A stretch of 64,000 bases of DNA from Planotetraspora mira (GCF_016863275.1 NZ_BOOO01000049.1:1-64000), one strand, 5' to 3'; counted from the stretch's first letter, positions 25,873 through 35,052 are shown. Translations and numbers: made by a program. The notes: a model not told the origin generated them from the letters alone.

Positions 25873-27171
25873 ATGAGCAGTCCGGCCGAGCCGAAGACAA
25901 CCGGTGCCGCCGAGACAGTCGACCTGATGGACCCCGTGCTGATGAGCGACCCGTTCGGCGGGTTTTCGCGAATGCGAGAAACGGCCCCGATGGTGCGCGG
26001 CACTTTGCCCGGTACCGACACACCGATCTGGCTCGTCACCCGGTACGACGACGTCAAGCTGGTGCTGAGTGACCGGCGTTTCGTCAACGACCCCGCGAAT
26101 GTGCCCGGGATGGACGTGCAGAACATCCGCGAGAAGGCGATCCAGGCGCGTGGAATCCCTCCGGAATACGCGCAGTACCTGCTGGACGGCATCCTGGACG
26201 TCGACGGTGCGGACCACATCCGCCTGCGCAAGCTCGTGTCCCGCACGTTCACCGCCCGCCGGGTCTCCGAACTGCGGCCACGGGTGCAGGAGATCACCGA
26301 GGACCTTCTGGACAGACTGGCCGCAACAACCGCGGACGGCGTCGTCGAACTGATGGAGCGATTCGCCTACCCTCTGCCGATCACCGTCATCTGCGAACTG
26401 GTCGGCATTCCCGCGGAGGACCGCCCGCAGTGGCGGGAATGGGGAAAGGCCCTGGTGTCGCTGGAACCCGGACGCTTCGGCGACGTCGTCGCCGCCATGG
26501 TCGCGCACATCCAGGAGTTGATCGAGCGGCGCCGGGCGGAACCCGCCGGCGACCTGCTCACCGGGCTGATCCGCGCCCACGACGAGGACGGCGATCACCT
26601 CAGCGACACCGAGATGATCACGCTCGTCTTGACGTTGGTCCTCGCGGGGCACGAGACCACCGCGCACCTGATCGGCAATGGGATCGCGGCTCTACTCACG
26701 CATCCTGAGCAGCTTGCCCTGCTCCGGGACCAACCAGGGCTGATGCCTCGCGCCGTCCATGAGCTGATGCGCTGGTGCGGCCCCGTCCACGCGACACGGA
26801 TGCGTTACGCCACGGAGGACCTTGAGATCGGCGGCATGCCGGTTCGCCAAGGTGAGGCGGTGATGGCCATTCTTGTGGGAGCCAACTACGACCCGCGCGA
26901 GTTCGATGCGCCGGATCGGCTCGACATCACCCGTGAGCCGGACGAACGCCGGGAGAGCCATGTCGGATTCGGACATGGTTTGCATTACTGCTTGGGCGCG
27001 GCGCTGGCTCGCCAGGAAGGCGAGGTGGCGTTCCAAGCGCTGTTGCGCCACTTCCCCGATCTCGCACTGGCCATCGATCCGAAGGATCTGGAGCGCCAGA
27101 TGCTCCCCGGTTCGTGGCGCCTGGCGCGATTGCCGCTGAGGATCTCAGGACAAGCGACAGCATCTTCCTGA
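25873..27171 (+). CDS. Cytochrome P450
   Basis: 432 residues from ATG 25873 (ggaggtagccATG). Landmarks in order: the I-helix oxygen motif AGHETT (about residue 260), the K-helix ExxR as HELMR (about 297), and the haem loop FGHGLHYCLGAALA with the Cys ligand (about 370). The MDPVLMSDPFGGFSRMRE opening and FVNDPANVPG block resemble CYP107/CYP105-type soluble actinomycete P450s. It would hydroxylate or epoxidise a small molecule with electrons from ferredoxin; no ferredoxin or reductase gene is nearby. It stands alone in a decayed region, so the substrate is unknown. Confidence 0.93.
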   Translation: MSSPAEPKTTGAAETVDLMDPVLMSDPFGGFSRMRETAPMVRGTLPGTDTPIWLVTRYDDVKLVLSDRRFVNDPANVPGMDVQNIREKAIQARGIPPEYAQYLLDGILDVDGADHIRLRKLVSRTFTARRVSELRPRVQEITEDLLDRLAATTADGVVELMERFAYPLPITVICELVGIPAEDRPQWREWGKALVSLEPGRFGDVVAAMVAHIQELIERRRAEPAGDLLTGLIRAHDEDGDHLSDTEMITLVLTLVLAGHETTAHLIGNGIAALLTHPEQLALLRDQPGLMPRAVHELMRWCGPVHATRMRYATEDLEIGGMPVRQGEAVMAILVGANYDPREFDAPDRLDITREPDERRESHVGFGHGLHYCLGAALARQEGEVAFQALLRHFPDLALAIDPKDLERQMLPGSWRLARLPLRISGQATASS

Positions 27172-27285
27172 TCTACCGCGCTGAGACATGGCGGTTCATG
27201 CGCGCCGAAACACCCGACCGGCGCCGGAGCGGATGTGGACCGCACCACTCCCCGGAGCTCAGGCGCGGACCGCCAGGCCGGGGTG

Positions 27286-27621
27286 TCAGCCGAAGAGGGA
27301 GTGCCCGTCGCCGCGCCTGACGCGGCGGCGGATCACCACGGCGAGGTCGACACCGGCGATGAGGGCGAGTACGGCCAGGCCGATCGCCAGAGTGGTCAGC
27401 CCCACGGCGGACGCCGCCGCCGCAAAGACGGCGCAGACGACCAGTCCGAAGGCGGCCAGCACGATCCGCAGATTGAGCGCGCTCTGCGGCCGTTCCGCGG
27501 TCGGAGAGAACACCGACCAGAACCTGTCACGGGCACCCGCACGCCGCTCGCGGGCCTCCTTCCGTCCGCTGTCGCCGATCCCGGGCCCACCGTTGTGGGG
27601 CGGCTTCTCCATGTCGCTCAT
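27286..27621 (-). CDS. Small membrane protein, DUF6343-like
   Basis: 111 residues. A charged N-terminus (KEARERRAGARDRFW) is followed by two hydrophobic helices (LRIVLAAFGLVVCAVFAAAA and LAIGLAVLALIAGVDLAVVI) and a basic tail RRRVRRGD. This is the layout of the DUF6343 family of actinomycetes; the name is a resemblance, not a search result. aggaggATG-type spacing before the start (gaggatgagcgacATG region) supports it. Convergent with the P450. Confidence 0.6.
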   Translation of the reverse strand: MSDMEKPPHNGGPGIGDSGRKEARERRAGARDRFWSVFSPTAERPQSALNLRIVLAAFGLVVCAVFAAAASAVGLTTLAIGLAVLALIAGVDLAVVIRRRVRRGDGHSLFG

Positions 27622-27792
27622 CCTCCTTCCTCACCCTGCACCCCTACCCACACGGCAGGCATCGTCGATGATCACGGTCTTCACCTATCGGTGGGGCAAA
27701 TTCCAGCCCAAATTGCGTCGCCATCAATGTGCGGTCGGGTATCGCGGGCATGGGGCCCGGTAGCGGACCCGGCCCGATCTGTGGAGGACGTC

Positions 27793-28071
27793 ATGGCCCA
27801 GGCATCGACCTCCGTCGGCAGAGCACGCAGCCGGCCTCGCAAGGAGCGACAGGAGCAGCATGAGGAGCAATGCGTCACCCTGCCGCTGATCGGCGAGGTG
27901 ACCATGCCCCCACGCGATCATCTCGTCTTCTATGCGGTGCTGGGGCTCGTGGGTGTGCTCGAGATCATCGAGTGGCCTTTGGTGCTCATAGTCGGTGGCG
28001 GCCACTTCCTTTCTCAGCAGCAGCGGTCCCCCATCCTGCAACAGGCCGGCGAGGCCGCGTCGGCAGCGTAG
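27793..28071 (+). CDS. Small membrane protein, unknown
   Basis: 92 residues from ATG 27793 with ggagg ten bases upstream. A basic, Gln/Glu-rich first 35 residues lead into one or two hydrophobic segments (LVFYAVLGLVGVLEIIEWPL, VLIVGGGHFL) and a short polar tail. No family recognised. It is convergent with the hydrolase at 28211 and divergent from the DUF6343-like gene. Confidence 0.55.
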   Translation: MAQASTSVGRARSRPRKERQEQHEEQCVTLPLIGEVTMPPRDHLVFYAVLGLVGVLEIIEWPLVLIVGGGHFLSQQQRSPILQQAGEAASAA

Positions 28072-28210
28072 GCTCCTCGAAGGCGAGTTCACGTCACGTC
28101 ACACGGTACGGCCGGCAGTTCCGGGGCCGATCTCCGCGGGTCGCACGATCACACCGTCATGGTGACGTTCAACGGGCGGCTCCTGGCGCCACCGCATCTG
28201 ACGGCATGGC

Positions 28211-29071
28211 TCAGTTGGCGGGCGGATCGACGACCTCGGCCACCAGGGACACCACCTCGTGGAGGTGAGCTGGGGTGGTCAGGTGGCCGACGCCGGAGAA
28301 GACCCGAACGTCGAGGTTCATGGTTCGGCGCACTGCCGGTGCCAGTCGATGGGGTGGCAGGAACCGGTCATGTTCTCCGACTCCGACGACGCACGGCTGC
28401 TCGGCGCGACTGGCCAGTAGTTCGGCGGGCAGGGGCGGAGGGGCCAGCGTTGTGCGGCAACAGGTGGCCATGAGGGCCATCCACTCCACCTCGGTCTCGG
28501 GCGGGTCCGCGCCGGGGGCGACGAACAACCGGAGCATGCGGCGGGTGTGTTCGGCTGTGGGACGCAGTAGCCAAACGGCCGAAGCCAGCGCCAATTTCGG
28601 GTCCACACTGAGACGGATGAAGCCGGCGGGTGAGACCAGCGCCCGCGCGGTGATTCGGGGCGAGTCGGCGGCCAGGGCGACGGCGGCGCCCAGTGAATTG
28701 CCCACCAACACAACCCCGTCGGCATCCATGGCCGCCAGAATCTCTTCCAGCGCTCGGCCGTACCAGGCCAGCCGTGCCCGGCGAGGCCGACGCGGATCGC
28801 TGAGTCCGGGCTGACCCGGCAGATCCACCACTGTGGTCGCCCAGTGGACCGACAGCGCCTGCAGCCACGGCAAAGCCACCGCAGCGTTGGAGCCGGTCCC
28901 GGGCACCATGACGACCCGCGGCCGTCCAGTTCCGGCAGAGGTGAGTTCCACTCGGCCGACGCTGGTGTCCAAGGTCGCGCTGGTGAGTGGGAAGTCCGCT
29001 CGCGCGAAAACTTCCGAACACCATTGCCGCACCGCACGTTGACCACGTGGGTTCTTATATACGGTCGGCAT
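28211..29071 (-). CDS. Alpha/beta hydrolase
   Basis: 286 residues. It has VVMVPGTGSNAAVALPW at the first strand, the elbow VGNSLGAA (Ser about 130), an acid in VGEHDRFLP and a His in GVGHLTTP. The GNSLG elbow and DLPGQPGLSD block are typical of actinomycete hydrolases of the 3-oxoadipate enol-lactonase/epoxide-hydrolase-like superfamily; the substrate is unknown. The start lies only about 120 bases from an IS256 transposase remnant, so the native promoter may have been disturbed. Confidence 0.83.
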   Translation of the reverse strand: MPTVYKNPRGQRAVRQWCSEVFARADFPLTSATLDTSVGRVELTSAGTGRPRVVMVPGTGSNAAVALPWLQALSVHWATTVVDLPGQPGLSDPRRPRRARLAWYGRALEEILAAMDADGVVLVGNSLGAAVALAADSPRITARALVSPAGFIRLSVDPKLALASAVWLLRPTAEHTRRMLRLFVAPGADPPETEVEWMALMATCCRTTLAPPPLPAELLASRAEQPCVVGVGEHDRFLPPHRLAPAVRRTMNLDVRVFSGVGHLTTPAHLHEVVSLVAEVVDPPAN

Positions 29072-29189
29072 TGCGCCAGTGTGCGCGGCGGCTCGTGCAT
29101 CGTCCAGCCCTGATCAACCGAGGCGGGTAATGCGACCTCCTCGATGGCGGCAGAGGAAGCGGCAGACGAGGTCTTGTACATGAGGTCGA

Positions 29190-29412
29190 CCGGCCACTCA
29201 AGCAACTTGCCTTTGCGGAACGTCGCTCCTGCGCGTACGAGCACGAGGTAGGGCGCGTTGCCCGACCGCCAGCGGGTCTGCGCGGCCTCGATCAACTTGC
29301 AGACCATCGCCAGGCCTGCGGCGCGAGACCCAGGGCCTTGGTGACCTTGGTGCGCAAACGCATCACCGCGAAAGTTGGATTCGATCGGGCTCATGGTGCA
29401 CAGGTGGATCCA
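29190..29412 (-). pseudogene. C-terminal remnant of an IS256-family transposase
   Basis: The minus frame has CTMSPIES, then GPGSRAAGLAMVCKLIEAAQ, then RWRSGNAPYLVLVRAG, the conserved tail of IS256 transposases. Between PIES and GPGSR two compensating frameshifts hide the expected block (RLRTKVTK is readable in the next frame), so it is inactive. It belongs to the same family as the N-terminal remnant at 20.8 kb. Confidence 0.68.
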
Positions 29413-29491
29413 ATGCATGCCGGATCATCGAGGTCGAGCCGCAGCCCTCAGCAGCCCTCCTCGTCCCAAGATGCGCAACTTGATCGGCAGG

Positions 29492-29893
29492 TCAGGGCGG
29501 AGACCAGTCGTCGTCGTAGCCGTCGCGGTGCCGGTAGCCACTGGAAAGCAGGCGAACCGTGCGGCACGGCACCCCATGCTTGTGGCTACAGGTTCGGCAT
29601 GCCGGGACCTGCGTGGCGCGCATGTCCTCCCCGATCCCGCTCACCTGAACGATGGCGTGGGCGTCGAGGATGGCCAGCTCCGCTTCGCAGCGGGCAATCG
29701 TCTCGTGGGGGTCGTTGGCGGCCATGTGGATTGCCACATTGCGGTCGCCCAACTGATAGAGCTCACCGCCGCTTGTTCGCAGGTCGCCGATGGACGGGTT
29801 GTCCCACACCGGGCCGACGGATTTGCCGGCGTTCTGCGCGTCGCGCAGGGTCACCTCGATGGTGGCGCGGAGCCATTGGTCCAGAGCGCTCAT
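29492..29893 (-). CDS. DUF6221 family protein
   Basis: 133 residues from ATG 29893 with a GGGGG-type site upstream. It has the pattern of DUF6221: MSALDQWLRATIEVTLRDAQ at the start, VAIHMAANDPHETIARCEAE in the middle, a Cys pair (ACRTCSH) and a C-terminal GYRHRDGYDDDWSPP. In actinomycetes the family often rides on phages and integrative elements; its role is unknown. That fits its place inside the region bounded by the tRNA-Tyr remnant. Confidence 0.7.
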   Translation of the reverse strand: MSALDQWLRATIEVTLRDAQNAGKSVGPVWDNPSIGDLRTSGGELYQLGDRNVAIHMAANDPHETIARCEAELAILDAHAIVQVSGIGEDMRATQVPACRTCSHKHGVPCRTVRLLSSGYRHRDGYDDDWSPP

Positions 29894-29960
29894 GACGTGG
29901 CCCCCTTCACGCGTGCCGAGATCGCATGCGCCTCGTCCCACCCGTCGATATACCCGCTCC

Positions 29961-30203
29961 GGCGTCACGGGCAGCGGCCTGTACGGCCTGATCATGGTCG
30001 TGCTGGGTGGCCATCTTCCTGGGCGGTCTCATGGTGGGCCGTACGCCGGAGTTCTCGGGCAAGCGCCGGTTGACGCCGGCACACTGCACACCCAAGTCGT
30101 CAGCTTCGTGACCCTGACCACAGGCGTCGCGCTGATCGTCGCGCTGCTCAACTTCCTGCCCGCGCTCTCCCTCGGCCCCCTCGCCGACGGCCTACTCGGT
30201 TAG
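29961..30203 (+). pseudogene. kdpA: kdpA remnant (K+-transporting ATPase subunit A)
   Basis: Three readable KdpA pieces occur in order. GVTGSGLYGLIMVV is in one frame. VAIFLGGLMVGRTPEFSGKR is shifted by one base; KdpA has the invariant GLMVGRTPE. Then, back in the first frame, come TQVVSFVTLTTGVALIVALL and NFLPALSLGPLADGL with a normal stop. The long N-terminal part and an internal segment are deleted. KdpA is the membrane pore subunit of the Kdp potassium pump; this copy cannot function. No kdpB or kdpC follows. Confidence 0.7.
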
Positions 30204-30479
30204 CCCGGACCGTGCGCCGGACCCCGTCCGGCGCACGGACCACCGACGCGAAAGAGAACGATCAACGGGCGCGATGCCGATCTTGCCGTCGTGCTACCTC
30301 GGCTGATGCTTGACACTGCGGCCTCGGTTGATGGCTGACGTGATCAATCCGGAGTGGGGCCGGGGGTGCGACTCGCGGCATTGGCGTGCACCCGATCAAG
30401 CGATGTTGGCGCAGATCGAACCGCGAACTCATGCTCGGCATGACGCGAGACGTCAACCTTGGTTGACGATCCATGCGAT

Positions 30480-30719
30480 GTCAACTACGCCGCCGACGTG
30501 GCACGGGCAGCTGCACAACCTGGCGTTCTCGCTGCCGGGGTTCGCGGCGTTCGCCGCGGCGATGTTCGTCCTTGTTACGCCTACGCCCGCCGCCGCGCTC
30601 CGTGGTGGGCGACGCTCAGCATGACCAGCGGCGCCGTGTTTGTTGCCCTGTTCGCCCTGACCACGCTGGGCTTCTCGCAGCACCCGCACCTGGTCGGCGC
30701 GGCGGGCCTGCTGCGTTAG
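30480..30719 (+). pseudogene. Frameshifted DUF998 membrane protein fragment
   Basis: The first frame reads TWHGQLHNLAFSLPGFAAFA. After a one-base shift near 30575 the next frame continues YARRRAPWWATLSMTSGAVF and ends LGFSQHPHLVGAAGLLR-stop. Together these match the C-terminal half of DUF998 multi-pass membrane proteins. The N-terminal helices are missing. Confidence 0.5.
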
Positions 30720-30721
30720 CC

Positions 30722-30985
30722 AGCGCAGCAGTGACAGCAGTCCGCCGACGAGAACGCCAGCCGCAAGCGCGATCCAGAAGTCGAAGCAAGCGCAGCGCCG
30801 AGGAGGACCCGTCGCCTGGGTCGGGGAACGACTGATCGAGGTCGTACTCGTCGACCGCCTTGTACGCCGGCGAAATGACCGACCCGCCGTTGATCTCGGT
30901 GACGATCTGCTTCAGCTGCTTGGTGGACCAGTACGTCTCGGAGCCCACCAAGCAGTTGGTGGCGCCCTTGTCGCGTGAGCGCGAG
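30722..30985 (-). pseudogene. Possible gene remnant
   Basis: The minus strand encodes GATNCLVGSETYWSTKQLKQ followed by IVTEINGGSVISPAYKA and VDEYDLDQSFPDPG, a composition typical of a real protein. No start codon is available and the frame runs on into unrelated sequence. Family not recognised. Confidence 0.3.
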
Positions 30986-31195
30986 CTACCCGACGACCGG
31001 CTCCCTGCGCCGCCACGGTGCCCGCAGCGAATCATCCTTCGGGTCATGACGGCCCAGTGAGTTGTACCAAAGCAACCCCACCGCGCCTCCCCAAGCGATG
31101 ATCGCGTTCGCCAGACCAGGATGCACCATCGCCACGATGAAGAAGGCCACCACCCAGACACCAATCAGCAAGGCATCCAACACACGACCGTTCAT
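30986..31195 (-). CDS. Small membrane protein, unknown
   Basis: 69 residues from ATG 31195 with ggggag upstream. Two hydrophobic segments (LDALLIGVWVVAFFIVAM and LANAIIAWGGAVGLLWY) are followed by a basic C-terminal tail. Short two-helix proteins like this are frequent and uncharacterised in actinomycetes. It has no obvious partner gene. Confidence 0.5.
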   Translation of the reverse strand: MNGRVLDALLIGVWVVAFFIVAMVHPGLANAIIAWGGAVGLLWYNSLGRHDPKDDSLRAPWRRREPVVG

Positions 31196-32184
31196 TGCGG
31201 CTCCCCTCACGGACACGTTCGGTCCACAGCCAGACCTGTCAGGCATAGCCAGCCATGTCTAAAGCATCGAACTTGCCGCGGTAACAGCGAGGTGAACGCG
31301 CGCCCGGCCGCGGTGGAGAATCGGTGAACGCCCGCGAACCGTGGGACGGGCACTACAGCACCTGATTCGCCGAGTAGGGCCGACATCGCGGTGGCAGGTC
31401 AGTGCCAGTTACTCGGCGCACGCTCTTTGGCAGAGTCGGAGCGCGTGACTCGCGGCATGTGCGGACGTCAAAATTTAGTTCCCTCTGGCTATTTGTACGG
31501 CCACATGTCCGACGCGGGGAAATGAAGACCCTGGTCGCAGAGTGCGACGTCCGGACCCACTGCGAAGGCGTACGACTGCTCTACGCAGCAGCCAGGAGGC
31601 TCTATGTATTCGCCCTGGGGCGTCCGCTGCGAGCACCGAAGCCGCGTCTGTGCCCGTCGCCGGATCTTGGTCCGGGGCAGTCGGTCGCGCTGCTTCTCGC
31701 TAGCGAAGATCATGCGCTCCCGGCCCCTTTCCACACCGTCGCGCACGATACCCACGAGCTTGCGGGCACCTGCCCCCACGGGTTCCGACTCGCTTGACGA
31801 CCTTCCAGTCGCCACGGCCGGAAGAATCCCAGTCTGTGGTCACGTCGCCAAAGATAGTCAGTGCTGACGACCGAGACGCCACGATGCTGACTCGGTGCAG
31901 AGAGCCGGCCGGGAGGCAGCGCGCAAATGGCTACAACGGCATCGACCTGAGGAGTCCGTAGACGCGTGGCCGCGTGGTCCGCGACCGTAGTACCAGCTAT
32001 GGACTGAAGCTACGTTCATCGACCGGGCACCGTTCAAGGCCGGCCGCACGCTCATCGGCAGGGTCGGGGCCGCTGCCCCACCACTCTTGTCGGCCATGAT
32101 GCTCCATCAGCGGCAGAAGCGGATGTTCAGCGCCGTCATGGTGGACAGTCTGTTGCGTGTGGCGGCGATCGAATCCCGCGACGC
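31196..32184. other. About 1 kb without a recognisable gene
   Basis: Open frames on both strands (for example 31402-31797 plus and 31489-31815 minus) lack ribosome-binding sites, have high Arg/Pro/Ser content and match no family. Base composition is slightly lower in GC than the surroundings. I read it as decayed or foreign DNA. Confidence 0.4.
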
Positions 32185-32553
32185 TTACGCGGTCTGCCCG
32201 TTCACCTCAAGGGTGACGTCTGGCTTCTCGGCCCAGAAGGCGAGCAGTCCGGCGATCTCCTCAACTCTCGGGAACGGCTCCGGGTAGGACCAGACGACGT
32301 CCTCGGCCGCACCGTCACCGGTCTGAACCGACCAGTAGACGGCGTCGCCCTTGAACGGGCAGTGCGACGTGGTTGTCGATGATCTGAGCAGGTCCATCTT
32401 CACGTCCGCCGGCGGCAGATAGTACCGCGGTGGGCAGCCCGTCTCGGTGAGCAGGACCGGCCGGGAGGAGGTCGCGACGACCACGTCCTTGACCCGCACC
32501 ACGACCTGATCCGATACAGGCGTGACCTCGATGTCATGTCCTCGTGTCTTCAT
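32185..32553 (-). CDS. DUF427 domain protein
   Basis: 122 residues from ATG 32553. The DUF427 pattern is clear: VVVATSSRPVLLTETGCPPR, YYLPPADVKMDLL, HCPFKGDAVYWSVQ and WSYPEPFPRVEEIAGLLAFW, the last lying before the end. The family is a compact beta fold found singly in many actinomycetes and fungi; no enzyme activity is established. Probably monocistronic; upstream on the other strand begins the hypothetical gene at 32744. Confidence 0.82.
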   Translation of the reverse strand: MKTRGHDIEVTPVSDQVVVRVKDVVVATSSRPVLLTETGCPPRYYLPPADVKMDLLRSSTTTSHCPFKGDAVYWSVQTGDGAAEDVVWSYPEPFPRVEEIAGLLAFWAEKPDVTLEVNGQTA

Positions 32554-32743
32554 AGAACGATCCAATCAAACGTCTCCCCGCGCGCCGCCAGCGGAACACC
32601 TCCCGGCATGACCGCGCGACCAACGCCAGAAGAGGACGTCACAACGGCAAACGCTCGCCGATCACGGGTGATGTCGCGAGGGCAGCAGGGCGGCGACATA
32701 CGCGCGACCGATCCAGTCGCAGGCGCTCTTGCTACCATCCGCC

Positions 32744-33256
32744 ATGCCCATTCCTTGGGGAACCAGCGCTGATGTGTTCAAGCAGATCCTGCGGCGGCAC
32801 GGCGTCGAACCCGATTCAGTGACCGAGGTCGACGCGGCCTGGCTCGCGTTCGCCGAGTTCCTGCAACTCGGCGTCGAAGGCATCGACCCGACTCCAGACT
32901 CCGACGCTGACGACTTCATCGTCCAGTGGGGTCGCCGCTCCTGGAGCGACAGCCGCCTTACCCTGTCGTTCACTCGACAACTTGCCGTGGCTGACATCGG
33001 CGACAGAGATGATCCCTACTGGCAACCCGAACTGTGGCAGCTCGACTTGGAGATGGCCTTCAACGACGAGCCCCACCTGCTGGGCCTCGACAGGTTGGAT
33101 ATCCGGAACACGGGGTTCAGATTCGAGCCTATAGGCGCACCCCGAGCCGCGGAGCTGGCCGAAATGCGGGCGGATATGCAGCGGTACGCGCCTCTCCAGG
33201 CCGTGTGGAGCGCGATCCCAGCGAGCAGCCAGTTGTCCTTCGAATGCGTCTGCTGA
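32744..33256 (+). CDS. Hypothetical protein
   Basis: 170 residues from ATG 32744. Acidic, with FVQ-type strands (DDFIVQWGRRSWSDSRLTLS) and a Trp-rich centre (DPYWQPELWQLDLEMAF). It resembles the uncharacterised soluble proteins that actinomycetes keep next to immunity-like genes, but I cannot assign a family. It lies 81 bases before the WGR-domain gene on the same strand and may be co-transcribed. Confidence 0.6.
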   Translation: MPIPWGTSADVFKQILRRHGVEPDSVTEVDAAWLAFAEFLQLGVEGIDPTPDSDADDFIVQWGRRSWSDSRLTLSFTRQLAVADIGDRDDPYWQPELWQLDLEMAFNDEPHLLGLDRLDIRNTGFRFEPIGAPRAAELAEMRADMQRYAPLQAVWSAIPASSQLSFECVC

Positions 33257-33337
33257 CCGTCGGCGGCATGAGCGCCCGGTCCGCGGCATGAGCGTGCGTC
33301 GTTGGTAGGGTCCCTGCGGCAGGAAGGCGGGCCTCGG

Positions 33338-34333
33338 GTGGAAAATTGGCGGCGGTTCGAGCGGGTCCATGACGGCGCCTGCGAGTTCTGGCAGATTCGT
33401 CAGGAAGGCATCCGTTGCCACATCAGCTGGGGCCGTGACGGTAGCCGTCGTGGCGGGTCGACGACAGTGGCACTGCTGGATGAGCGTCACGCGAAGTCCC
33501 ACGTCCAGAAGAAGATCAGGGGGCAGCTTCGCAAGGGTTTCCTTGAGGTGGCCGGACTACCTGCACCGATCGGCGACCCGGACGCGCTCGTGGTAGAGAC
33601 CATTGCCGACGCGCAAGCGAAGCCGGCTTACGGGCTTCCCCGCCCTCAGTATCGGCCCGTGGAGGGGTTCCGTGACGTCGTTTGCCACGCGCGAATCCAT
33701 CCGGAGTCTCCCGGTAGGGGGTTCTACCACTACCTGGTCTTGCGTGACGAAGGCCGCAGCGCTCTCGCGTTCAACGTCCGCGAATCGTCACATCGGCCGG
33801 AGGCCGTCACGGGGTTCCTGGAGACGGTCGTTACCGTTCGTGACCTGCCCTTCGACGGGCGACCGCACCACAAGATCGCCCTTGCCCGTCCAGTAGGGCC
33901 GTTCAGCCACGCGCTGCTGTGCTCGCCCGCGCTGGGTCAAGCCGCCGTCGCGTACCCGACGATTGCGGCCAGGGTGGCCACCGCTTTCCCGATCTATGAC
34001 TGCGAGATCGGCGACGCTGATGCGGAGGTCTTCGTTGACGCCCGGATCCGCGGGCATGGGGCGTTGCCGTACAGCGACTGGGCCCGTCGACCGCATCCGG
34101 TCGTCGACCTGCGCTTCGATATCCAAGGCCCCGACCCCGAGCGCGATCGCACCTTCAAGGTGTACCAACGTGCCCGCCTGGACACCCTGATGCCCAAGCT
34201 CGCGGCAGCTTCACCCGACAGCTGGCTGGAAGTCCGGTCCTTTCGCGGTGAGATCCGCCGGCTGACCCCGACCAATCTCGCTGCCCCCAGTGACCTGGAC
34301 AGATTCCTGCTCGACTCCCAACCGGCGATATAG
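33338..34333 (+). CDS. WGR-domain protein
   Basis: 331 residues if started at GTG 33338, which has aggaagg ten bases upstream (an in-frame TTG at 33302 is the alternative). Residues 1-75 form a WGR domain: RRFERVHDGACEFWQIRQEG, HISWGRDGSRRGG, then KIRGQLRKGFLEV, with the Trp-Gly-Arg core. WGR domains occur in PARPs and in MolR/DUF4132-type proteins and bind nucleic acid in PARP1. The rest (about 90-330) is unrecognised. A DUF4132 protein without a WGR domain is encoded 31 kb away. Confidence 0.78.
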   Translation: MENWRRFERVHDGACEFWQIRQEGIRCHISWGRDGSRRGGSTTVALLDERHAKSHVQKKIRGQLRKGFLEVAGLPAPIGDPDALVVETIADAQAKPAYGLPRPQYRPVEGFRDVVCHARIHPESPGRGFYHYLVLRDEGRSALAFNVRESSHRPEAVTGFLETVVTVRDLPFDGRPHHKIALARPVGPFSHALLCSPALGQAAVAYPTIAARVATAFPIYDCEIGDADAEVFVDARIRGHGALPYSDWARRPHPVVDLRFDIQGPDPERDRTFKVYQRARLDTLMPKLAAASPDSWLEVRSFRGEIRRLTPTNLAAPSDLDRFLLDSQPAI

Positions 34334-34412
34334 CTGCCCCGGCGGGACTGGCAACATCCTCATCTCGGCAGAAGAGGAAGTGTCGCCGACCTAGCCGTGA
34401 TCATGTAAAGCC

Positions 34413-34630
34413 TCAGGCGGGGCCGAAGCGTTCGCGTGGAATGGGCATCAGGAATGCGTCAACGCCTCTTGCCCATTGGGCATGCGAACCGAAATAGTCA
34501 AATTTGAAGGAATCGGTCAGTAGAAGGGGGAACATGGCATCGCGGATCTTCTGCTTGGGAATCTCCGGCAGCGCGTGTCGTACCTCCCCTGATTGCGCCC
34601 GTTCGACATCGCGCCCCCTAAGTCGGGGCG
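34413..34630 (-). pseudogene. C-terminal fragment of an unrecognised gene
   Basis: The minus strand reads DVERAQSGEVRHALPEIPKQ, then KIRDAMFPLLLTDSFKFDYF and GSHAQWARGVDAFLMPIPRE before a stop. The composition is that of a genuine protein, but the frame opens after a stop codon and has no ATG, GTG or TTG in place. Probably a decayed gene tail. The interval 34631-35052 upstream shows nothing I can identify. Confidence 0.4.
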
Positions 34631-35052
34631 CTCATTCAAGGGTCGGGACTCCGCCGTATCGAGACTGACCCGTACCCAGCCGTGATCACAACGGCGTGCG
34701 GCGGGATGGCCTCCCGGTAAATGCCACAGGCCGGCGAACGAGAACGCGCCGGGCCCACCGCATTCCACCCGGCGTGGCCGTAGATGCCGTGGAGGCCGTA
34801 ACCGTGCCTGGTCACGAGCACGCCATCACCGACGTCAGCGACGCGATCGGCCGCGCTCCCGCACATCGAGAGGGGCGCGCAACGGCGCCTGACCCTTCTG
34901 AGAGAGACCACCACGTCCAAGCGTGCCCGTAATAAGTGCATTCGCAAGAACAAGAACGCCAACCATCGGATGAAGCCGGGCCACGGCTGATAGCCGAGGC
35001 GGCTCCGGCGCGTGGCACGTCGGAGTCGCCAGGCCCGAGAAAGTGATCAATC

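Noticed and set aside
31402-31815. Overlapping frames on both strands in the empty 1-kb gap
   Set aside because: Neither has a start signal or family resemblance.
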